DNA of 5,541 bases from Shinella sp. (GTDB taxonomy: Bacteria; Pseudomonadota; Alphaproteobacteria; Rhizobiales; Rhizobiaceae): positions 1 to 5,541 of the forward strand of contig QFQX01000096.1 of the NCBI GenBank assembly GCA_003248775.1. Reading direction: 5' to 3'. The position numbers and the translations under genes are program-made. The notes under the pieces are model-generated. The model saw only the letters and a program-made list of their open reading frames with translations, had not been told where the DNA came from and ran no database searches. Shown here one piece after another: positions 1 through 4,777 of this stretch (the first letter of the stretch is position 1; each line of letters opens with the position of its first letter).

Positions 1-1
1 C

Positions 2-595
2 AACACCGGTATGAGTGTGTTGAACTACTGTGCACGCTTCCAGCAGTTGGAGTGCGTGAGAGTGTTGTTGGACGCCGGCGCCGATCCCACTATTGCCAAC
101 ACCGACAACCTCACACCGTTGCACTTTTTGGCCTACGGGCCAACCAATCAGTGGGATCGTGTGATGGGCGAGCGCGCAGGGCGCGCGGAGTTGGTGTCAA
201 AAATGATCGACGCGGGCGCCGACATCAACGCCGTGGACAAGAACGGCAACACCGCACTTCACTTCGCTGCGAAAGGTGAACAAGACAGCGTTGTAAGAAC
301 CCTCATTGACCAGGGCGCCACGGTGTCCATCCCTAACCACCAAGGGCTGACTGTCTTGGATGTAGCGAAGCAGCACAGCAAACACACGGCTCAAGGCAAG
401 TCGGTCGATGAGATTGCCAACGGAGAAGGGATGGTGTCGCTGCTCCAAAGCCGCGCTCAGAAGGAAGCCTTGCAGGAAGCCTTGAATATTCAACATGACG
501 CGCCGCAAACCGTATCGCGGGCAAGCCTCAGGCCGGATTGCACGGAGCAATATGGCGATTGCGGAAAGACCCAAAAAAACCTCCGCGATCGCTGA
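2..595 (+). CDS. Ankyrin-repeat protein, 3' part (5' end outside window)
   Basis: The reading frame is open from the window edge. The bases before the first ATG (position 11) encode N-T-G, and that Gly fits the conserved Gly that opens an ankyrin repeat, so the gene almost certainly starts upstream. Counting from that ATG, repeats end in the typical 'LLDAGADP' (residues 19-26), 'MIDAGADINAVD' (65-76) and 'LIDQGATVSIPN' (98-109). Helix starts 'TPLHFLA' and 'TALHFAA' lie between them, and a degenerate capping repeat 'LTVLDVAKQH' follows. The second repeat carries an insertion of about 12 residues (around 'PTNQWDRVMGERAG'). The last 45 or so residues are not ankyrin and look polar and disordered. 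No signal peptide can be judged. Ankyrin repeats are protein-binding scaffolds; bacterial ones occur as effectors, immunity proteins and periplasmic binders, and nothing here decides between these. GC content and codon use differ from the Bacteroidota genes to the right. Confidence 0.85.
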   Translation, partial: NTGMSVLNYCARFQQLECVRVLLDAGADPTIANTDNLTPLHFLAYGPTNQWDRVMGERAGRAELVSKMIDAGADINAVDKNGNTALHFAAKGEQDSVVRTLIDQGATVSIPNHQGLTVLDVAKQHSKHTAQGKSVDEIANGEGMVSLLQSRAQKEALQEALNIQHDAPQTVSRASLRPDCTEQYGDCGKTQKNLRDR

Positions 596-600
596 TCGCG
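584..600. repeat. Perfect 7-bp hairpin over the ankyrin stop codon
   Basis: CGCGATC (584-590) and GATCGCG (594-600) are perfect inverted copies separated by GCT. The stop codon TGA (593-595) lies in the loop and right arm. No T-run follows, so it is not a standard intrinsic terminator. It could still act as a 3' stabilising hairpin. Confidence 0.5.
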
Positions 601-870
601 ATGCCAGCCTCAACCTGACCTGTTCCTCTAGCCTTGGCTGGACTTCAGCACGAACGCTTTCCTGGATAAACATCCCAATATGAAAGATATCATTGCGCGT
701 GACGCACTAATGAGGGCGTGCGGTTTTGTTGCGCGGTCCGAATGAGTGAATTGCACGCGTCGCTGTTGCACAAGAGCATCGTATGGATATTCTCGAAAGA
801 CATGGCAAGGAAGATACATTGGGCTTTTGCCAACGCCGCGTTTAGCATCACTAAAACTTGAGGAAGCACT
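596..870. other. Gene-poor stretch between ankyrin gene and small ORF
   Basis: I see no convincing gene on either strand. Two tiny plus-strand ORFs are present, 680-745 (21 residues) and 742-861 (39 residues), and they overlap by ATGA. The second is in the same frame as the ORF at 871-1017 and is separated from it by the TGA at 859-861. Neither resembles a family I know. A weak inverted repeat, CCAGCC (604-609) with GGCTGG (636-641), encloses a 26-base loop. The longer minus-strand frames here are rich in Cys, Ser and His and look like non-coding shadows. The stretch may be the decayed edge of the ankyrin-bearing segment. Confidence 0.4.
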
Positions 871-1017
871 GTGCAGGACATCGTTTACGCACTTGAGAAA
901 TTTACCATCCCTGATGCCAAGCGTCTTCACATTGAAGTGTTTGAAAAAAATGGTGGACGGAACCTGGAACTGTCCATCAGGAACAAGACCATCGTGAATG
1001 CAAAGCTGATCAAATAG
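871..1017 (+). CDS. Small hypothetical protein (48 residues)
   Basis: This frame starts at GTG 871, preceded at a spacing of 5 bases by GAGGAA (860-865), a good Shine-Dalgarno-like site. A stop (TGA 859-861) lies just upstream in the same frame, so the protein cannot start earlier. The product is 48 residues of mixed charge, beginning VQDIVYALEKF and ending NAKLIK, with a plausible alternating strand and helix pattern. It has no signal peptide, membrane segment or recognisable motif. Codon use is sensible, with many C- or G-ending codons, unlike the flanking noise. I do not recognise the family. It could be a real small gene placed just before the DUF3945-like gene, or the C-terminal remnant of a longer gene broken by the upstream TGA. 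Confidence 0.4.
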   Translation: MQDIVYALEKFTIPDAKRLHIEVFEKNGGRNLELSIRNKTIVNAKLIK

Positions 1018-1079
1018 CCAATGAGTATGCGATGCTGTCCGACCAACATGAATATTACAAACTATTAAACAACACATTT

Positions 1080-1871
1080 ATGAATATCAAGAATCTGGAA
1101 TTTCTGAAAGAGAGCCTGAAGTATTTAGGCTTTGGCGAGAAACTTAATGCTGATCTTGAGAACAAAATCAAGGAGCAACCGGCAGAGTTTAAGCTAAGTA
1201 TGGTTGGAGAATTCAATAAGGGTGATACTAAAGAGAAAATGAATTATTCTCTTGATTTTAGAAAGTCTGATCAGACTGATATGTATTTTTTCAATCGGTA
1301 TCAGGCCACGCTGAAAAATGACGATCCTTCAAAGGATGTAACTCAGACATTTTATATCACAAAAAACTCCGGGATCACCGCTAAAGAGGCTTACAATCTT
1401 TTGAGCGGTCGCGCAGTCAATAAAGACCTAAACAATAAAGAAGGCCAACCTTATAACGCGTGGCTGCAACTTGATTTCCAGGAGAAAGACAAGAACGATA
1501 ATTATAAAGTTAAACAATACCATGCCGGTTATGGTTACGACCTTGAAATGGTCATGGCCAAATACCCCATCAAGGAGCAACTGAATGCCGAAGAAAAAAC
1601 CAAACTGATGAAGTCCCTCGAAAAAGGGAACCTCACTCAGGTCACCTTTGCGCGGGAAGGCGGAGAAGACAAAATGTATGTTGCCGCCAACCCGCAATAC
1701 AAGAACCTGGACCTCTACAACGCAAAAATGGAAAAGCAATTCCAGGGCATTGAGAAAAAAGAAAAATCCGGAGAGGATAAATCTCAGGAAAAGAAAGAAA
1801 CCGTGAAGAACGAAGCAGAGGAAGAAAGTGAGGGGAAAAGGAAATCGAAGAGGAAAGGCGTTGGGGTTTAG
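1080..1871 (+). CDS. DUF3945-like protein of Bacteroidota mobile elements
   Basis: The product is 263 residues from ATG 1080. The sequence follows the pattern I know from DUF3945-type proteins found on Bacteroidota conjugative and mobilisable elements: 'LKYLGFGE' near residue 13, 'SDQTDMYFFN' (63-72), 'SGRAVNKDL' (109-117), 'YGYDLE' (151-156), 'KYPIKEQL' (161-168), 'SLEKGN' (179-184) and 'ANPQYK' (203-208). A tail of about 39 residues (225-263) is almost all Lys and Glu and ends in a basic 'KRKSKRK' patch, suggesting a flexible, possibly DNA-contacting end. There is no signal peptide, so it is cytoplasmic. The molecular function of the family is unknown; its usual neighbours are DNA-processing and transfer genes. 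An in-frame ATG at 1032 would add 16 residues. I chose 1080 because relatives, as I recall them, begin near 'MN-KNLE-LK'. Neither start has a Shine-Dalgarno site, which is normal in Bacteroidota. No transfer genes are seen nearby, so this may be an element remnant. Confidence 0.85.
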   Translation: MNIKNLEFLKESLKYLGFGEKLNADLENKIKEQPAEFKLSMVGEFNKGDTKEKMNYSLDFRKSDQTDMYFFNRYQATLKNDDPSKDVTQTFYITKNSGITAKEAYNLLSGRAVNKDLNNKEGQPYNAWLQLDFQEKDKNDNYKVKQYHAGYGYDLEMVMAKYPIKEQLNAEEKTKLMKSLEKGNLTQVTFAREGGEDKMYVAANPQYKNLDLYNAKMEKQFQGIEKKEKSGEDKSQEKKETVKNEAEEESEGKRKSKRKGVGV

Positions 1872-1899
1872 CCTCGTTTCTTCACATGACGTGACGATC

Positions 1900-1975
1900 A
1901 TTGATTGGCAGTCCACAAAAGGTTGTGTTGTTAATGATTTTGAGGGAACAACTCTTTTGTGGACAGCCAATCAAT
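1900..1975. repeat. Long inverted repeat 1 (26-bp stem)
   Basis: Bases 1900-1926 pair with 1948-1975, giving 26 base pairs with one A-A mismatch (1910/1965) and one unpaired T (1953). The loop is 21 bases (1927-1947). The outer arm begins ATTGATTGGC and closes with GCCAATCAAT. Inside, GTTGTT (1927-1932) can alternatively pair with AACAAC (1947-1952). It begins 28 bases after the DUF3945-like stop codon, so it could end or protect that transcript, but no T-tract follows. No flanking target-site duplication is visible. Confidence 0.8.
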
Positions 1976-2009
1976 ATTCAAAGACGAAAAAGATTCTAAC
2001 TCAACCTGC

Positions 2010-2076
2010 AAAGCACTTGTCAAAACTCGATCGTAGCTTGGATTCTTCATGGAATCCATGTTTTGACAAGCGCTTT
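2010..2076. repeat. Long inverted repeat 2 (nested hairpin with one-sided bulge)
   Basis: Bases 2010-2026 pair with 2060-2076 (16 of 17; A2015/C2071 mismatched). Within it, TGGATTC (2039-2045) pairs with GAATCCA (2052-2058) around a 6-base loop. The 12 bases 2027-2038 remain unpaired on the left side only, and they contain the small palindrome CGATCG. The arms carry TTGTCAA (2017-2023) and TTGACAA (2063-2069), which recur in inverted repeat 3. There is no T-tract and no target-site duplication. Confidence 0.8.
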
Positions 2077-2178
2077 ACAAAGAAATTTCTAAAGGATTGA
2101 ATCTTCAATAAATTCATCGCATATCACGGATCAAACAAAAATGATGAGACCATTTCACCGCCAAGCCAAAAGTAGGCC

Positions 2179-2270
2179 TGTTGCGGAACCTTTGTCAAGG
2201 GCCTTGTCGAGTGTCGATCTTGTGTTTTGATCTTTATGGAATCGACACCCTTGACAAAGAACACGCAACA
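2179..2270. repeat. Long inverted repeat 3 (three-part stem with one-sided bulge)
   Basis: Three stems stack: 2179-2185 with 2264-2270 (7 bp), 2190-2200 with 2249-2259 (11 bp) and 2211-2218 with 2241-2248 (8 bp). A 4x4 internal loop separates the first two. A 10-base bulge (2201-2210) sits only on the left strand between the second and third. The bulge repeats TGTCGA, which is also in the third stem, so two pairing registers are possible. The terminal loop is 22 bases. The arm core TTGTCAA (2192-2198) with TTGACAA (2251-2257) is the same as in inverted repeat 2. Confidence 0.8.
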
Positions 2271-2364
2271 AGCTCATTTGGCGGCTTGTCGGAAGTAATG
2301 GTCGGGTGAGATCAATATAGAGATGTAATTGTTTTTGATCTGGGACAACAGCGAAAATGAAGAG

Positions 2365-2380
2365 ACGCGTACGAGCGCGT
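2365..2380 (-). terminator. Weak hairpin just after the repressor stop codon
   Basis: ACGCG (2365-2369) pairs with CGCGT (2376-2380) around a 6-base loop, one base beyond the stop codon of the minus-strand regulator. The position suits a terminator, but the stem is only 5 bp and on the minus strand it is followed by CTCTTCATTTT rather than a clean T-run. Confidence 0.3.
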
Positions 2381-2381
2381 T

Positions 2382-3035
2382 CTACACCTCCACCCAAATC
2401 CTTTCCGCCACCTGATGCGTCAGCAGTATTTCTTTTTTCGACTTATGCTGTAGGGTAATGGAACCATCGAATAACTCTCTCTTCTTAATAATCACGACAT
2501 CTCCGATCTGCAAACCTTTTGCGTTCAGATGATCAAGAAATGATTTTTCATCTTCGGTAACTGCAGTGATGGTAGCGGTTAATCCTTCTGCGAGGTCAAT
2601 CAGGGAAGTGTGTTTTTTCGTGTGAATTTTTCCGTTGCTGTCCGGGATTGGCTCGCCATGTGGATCGAACTTCGGATTGTTTAGTAATTCATCAATGCGT
2701 TCGTAAAAGCGTGATGAGTTCACGTGCTCCAACTGTTCGGCTATATCATGCACTTCTTCCCATCCAAGACCCATCACCTTTACTAAAAACAATTCCGCCA
2801 AGCGGTGTTTTCGAATAATTGCCAGAGCTTCTTTTTTTCCTTTTTCGGTCAATTTGATACCCTTGTAAGGAGCATAGGCCACCAACTTCTTGATCGCCAA
2901 ACGTTTCATCATGCTATTTACGCTGGGAAGCTTTACATCCAGTTTTTTGGCCAATTCGGATACATAAACTTCTCCTGTTGACTGTGAAAGTGCATAGATG
3001 GACTTGATATAATTTTCTTCTGTCAGCGACCCCAT
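2382..3035 (-). CDS. MntR/DtxR-family metal-dependent repressor with FeoA-like domain
   Basis: A 217-residue cytoplasmic regulator of the iron/manganese DtxR family. A winged helix-turn-helix (about 1-65, recognition part 'VSELAKKLDVKLPSVNSMMK') is followed by the metal-binding and dimerisation domain (70-140) and a FeoA/SH3-like C-terminal domain (about 145-217). Metal ligands by alignment from memory: H77 and E81 in 'KHRLAE', H96 in 'VHDIAE', and E100, E103, H104 in 'AEQLEH'. Glu at 100 replaces the Cys102 of DtxR/IdeR and matches Glu99 of Bacillus MntR, which suggests manganese. However, residue 8 is Asn and residue 11 is Lys where Bacillus MntR has Asp8 and Glu11, so metal choice is not settled. 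Length fits the three-domain branch of the family, and 'FDPHGEPIPD' (123-132) is a family hallmark. The gene is divergent from the redox operon at 3139, and the palindrome between them is the likely operator. Confidence 0.95.
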   Translation of the reverse strand: MGSLTEENYIKSIYALSQSTGEVYVSELAKKLDVKLPSVNSMMKRLAIKKLVAYAPYKGIKLTEKGKKEALAIIRKHRLAELFLVKVMGLGWEEVHDIAEQLEHVNSSRFYERIDELLNNPKFDPHGEPIPDSNGKIHTKKHTSLIDLAEGLTATITAVTEDEKSFLDHLNAKGLQIGDVVIIKKRELFDGSITLQHKSKKEILLTHQVAERIWVEV

Positions 3036-3084
3036 TTTGCAGCTTTTCAGATAAAAATAAGGCTTTTTGTTAATATCGTGAAAT

Positions 3085-3112
3085 TAAAATATTAGAGGCA
3101 TCTAACATTTTA
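3085..3112. promoter_or_regulatory. Probable DtxR/MntR-type operator between divergent genes
   Basis: A 28-bp imperfect palindrome with only two mismatched pairs (3091/3106 and 3097/3100), centred on TTAGAGGCATCTAA (3092-3105). The TTAG-N6-CTAA core resembles the core of known DtxR/IdeR boxes. It lies 49 bases from the repressor start and 26 bases from the start of the redox operon, so one bound site could repress both. Downstream, TACTTTTA (3126-3133) matches the Bacteroidota -7 box TAnnTTTG in seven of eight positions, but no good -33 box is seen and the promoter call is weak. That the site binds this repressor is inference from position and symmetry. Confidence 0.6.
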
Positions 3113-3138
3113 TTTAAACTAATCGTACTTTTAGACGC

Positions 3139-4318
3139 ATGAACCGAAAAACAATATTCGCGGGATTGATCATCCTGGCAGCTTGCGAGGAATTCCAACC
3201 CAAGGCACCTCAAGCATATGAGTTGTTGGATGGTCCTGTATCCGGGCTATCGGAAGCCGAGAATCTCCAATTTCTCCGGGGTGATGTGGCTTTTAATGAT
3301 GAAGTATTTACATCTGCAAATGGCCTTGGGCCTTTGTTTGTCGCCACGTCCTGTGGCAGTTGTCATCCGGGTGATGGCAAAGGTCATCCTTTTACCACAC
3401 TTACGCGCTTCGGCCAAACCGATGAAAATGGGAATCAATACCTAAATGTCGGTGGCCCTCAACTTCAACACAGGGCAATTCCCGGTTTTACACCGGAAGT
3501 GATTCCCCAAAATGCAACACTCTCCCGCTTTACCCCTCCAGCCAATACCGGTCTCGGATTTTATAGACGCTGTCAGCGATGCTGAAATTTTAGCCTGGGC
3601 TGACCCTGATGATAATGATGGAGACGGCATCAGCGGGGTACCGAACTGGATTAGCCTGAAACAATATGTAAAGGAACGACCAAACAGTGTAACCCAAAAC
3701 GGTAGGTATATGGGTCGTTTCGGTAAAAAAGCAGCCACTTACGATCTGCTTCAACAAACAGCCACAGCTTATAATCAAGACATTGGAATTACATCCAGTT
3801 TCGAACCCGTTGACACGCATTCGGGATTGGTGTTTGATCCGGAAGTTTCCAATCAAACCATTAACGATGTGGTTTTCTATTTGAAGGCACTTAAGGCACC
3901 CGAACCACGACCTGAAAGCAATTCAATTGAAGGAAAGCAATTGTTTACCACAATTGGTTGCTCAAAATGTCATCGCCCTGAAATGAAAACAGGTAATTCA
4001 TCGATTGCAGCCATTGCCAATAAAGCCTTTTATCCCTACAGTGATTTTTTATTGCACGACATGGGCTCTTCACTTGACGATGGATACACCGAAGGCTCGG
4101 CAAAAACCTATGAATGGCGTACGCCACCACTTTGGGGTGTAGGTCTTTCAAAGAAGTCGCAGGGAGGACAGTATTTTTTACTATACGATGGAAGAGCCAG
4201 AAGTATTGAAGAAGCCATATTTCTTCACGGAGGCGAGGGCATTCAGTCTCTCAGTAACTACGAGGCGTTAACAGCTGACGAGAAAACGAAACTCATTAAA
4301 TTTTTGGAGAGCTTATAG
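3139..4318 (+). pseudogene. Di-heme oxidoreductase lipoprotein (DUF1111/DHOR), split by +1 frameshift
   Basis: Read through one extra base, this is a 392-residue c-type di-heme oxidoreductase of the DUF1111 family, often annotated 'thiol oxidoreductase' and distantly similar to MauG and cytochrome c peroxidases. The N-terminus is a lipoprotein signal with lipobox LAAC (residues 13-16), so the mature protein is lipid-anchored in the envelope. Heme site 1 is CGSCH (72-76), after the family pattern 'NGLGPLF'. Heme site 2 is CSKCH (274-278). Other family blocks are 'ADPDDNDGDGISGVPNW', 'GRFGKKA', 'LLHDMGSSLDDG', 'EWRTPPLWGVG' and 'YDGRARSIEEAIFLHGGE', all intact. The frame breaks after residue 141: 3139-3585 continues into an unrelated end (YRRCQRC), and the rest lies in the next frame. 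Unless recoded, the strain makes only a one-heme fragment. The redox substrate is unknown. First gene of the operon; the Rieske gene starts 12 bases downstream. Confidence 0.9.
3559..3562 (+). other. Frameshift point in the di-heme gene (TTTT run)
   Basis: The frame from 3139 reads GGA-TTT-TAT-AGA and stops at 3583-3585. Dropping one T from this four-T run gives GGA-TTT-ATA-GAC, which joins 'NTGLGF' to 'IDAVSDAEILAWADPDD', the order expected for the family. The break is therefore a one-base insertion within or next to this run. Confidence 0.8.
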
Positions 4319-4330
4319 ATTGTAGAAGAT

Positions 4331-4777
4331 ATGAAGAGACGCGCATTTATAAGACAAACTTGTATTACCTGTGTCAGTGGCGGGTTGGTTCCATTTCTAA
4401 TCTCCGGTTGCCAGGCAACACATTATGCAAGCGGTGTCCTAGATGCAACAGGCATCAGCGTGTCGAAGTCGGAGTTCAAATACCATAAAAAAGAACAGAT
4501 TCTCACCCGTCAATATATCATCGTGCAAAACGACAAATTAGAATTTCCCATTTACGTGTACCGATTTTCTGATACCGAATACAGTGCCCTTTGGATGAAA
4601 TGCACCCATCAGGGCGCAGAGTTACAAGCATCAGGTGACGCCCTCCAGTGCCCGAGTCATGGAAGTGAATTCACAAATAAAGGCGCAGTGAGCAATGGGC
4701 CAGCGGAAAAAAATCTTCGTTCATTTCCCGTGATCGTACAAACCGATACCATCACGATAGACTTGCGACAATCATGA
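4331..4777 (+). CDS. Rieske [2Fe-2S] protein with Tat-like lipoprotein signal
   Basis: A 148-residue small Rieske protein. The cluster ligands are visible as C91-T-H93 in 'CTHQGAEL' and C107-P-S-H110 in 'CPSHGSEF', followed by the usual 'NGPAEKNLRSFPV' strand. The N-terminus, K-R-R-A-F-I-R (2-8), matches the twin-arginine pattern RRxFLK. A hydrophobic stretch ends in lipobox ISGC (24-27), so it is probably folded with its cluster inside the cell, exported by Tat and anchored as a lipoprotein. Rieske proteins pass single electrons; the likely partner is the neighbouring di-heme protein, but that is inference. There is no transmembrane helix of the bc1/b6f type and no oxygenase catalytic domain. 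The gene begins 12 bases after the di-heme stop, with a modest AGAAG upstream, and its stop overlaps the next start as ATGA, so the three genes are likely co-translated. Confidence 0.93.
   Translation: MKRRAFIRQTCITCVSGGLVPFLISGCQATHYASGVLDATGISVSKSEFKYHKKEQILTRQYIIVQNDKLEFPIYVYRFSDTEYSALWMKCTHQGAELQASGDALQCPSHGSEFTNKGAVSNGPAEKNLRSFPVIVQTDTITIDLRQS

Larger units (their letters stand above)
1872..2381. other. Long non-coding region with three large inverted repeats
   Basis: These 510 bases separate the mobile-element gene from the convergent repressor gene. Open frames across them (for example plus-strand 1828-2100 and minus-strand 2155-2397) are low-complexity in composition, run through the hairpin arms and match nothing I know, so I treat them as chance. 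The region is dominated by three separate imperfect palindromes at 1900-1975, 2010-2076 and 2179-2270, each listed on its own. A fourth, weak one pairs AGATCAA (2309-2315) with TTGATCT (2335-2341). The bases between the palindromes (1976-2009, 2077-2178) show nothing else I can name. There is no tRNA, CRISPR repeat or clear transposase remnant. Confidence 0.6.

Noticed and set aside
585..592. GCGATCGC, identical to the cyanobacterial HIP1 octamer
   Set aside because: A single copy in GC-rich DNA is not evidence of a cyanobacterial origin.
628..1077. 149-residue minus-strand ORF
   Set aside because: Composition rich in Cys, Ser, His and Phe without motifs, and it opposes the better small ORF at 871-1017.
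1428..1970. 180-residue minus-strand ORF rich in Phe, Leu and Val that looks like a membrane protein
   Set aside because: It is the antisense of the Lys- and Glu-rich DUF3945-like gene; Lys/Glu codons read backwards give Phe/Leu, which explains the apparent hydrophobicity.
1900..1975. Inverted repeat 1 as a MITE or IS remnant
   Set aside because: No target-site duplication flanks it and only this one copy is in the window.
1828..2100. 90-residue plus-strand ORF overlapping the end of the DUF3945-like gene
   Set aside because: It starts inside that gene in another frame and its sequence is made largely from the arms of inverted repeats 1 and 2; no family features.
2142..2231. 29-codon plus-strand ORF starting ATGATG
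   Set aside because: Too short, no homology pattern, and it ends inside inverted repeat 3.
2010..2270. Inverted repeats 2 and 3 as integron attC sites
   Set aside because: The one-sided bulges fit, but the required GTTRRRY and RYYYAAC ends are absent and no integrase or cassette gene is present.
2155..2397. 80-residue minus-strand ORF next to the repressor
   Set aside because: It runs through inverted repeat 3, overlaps the end of the repressor gene and has no recognisable pattern.
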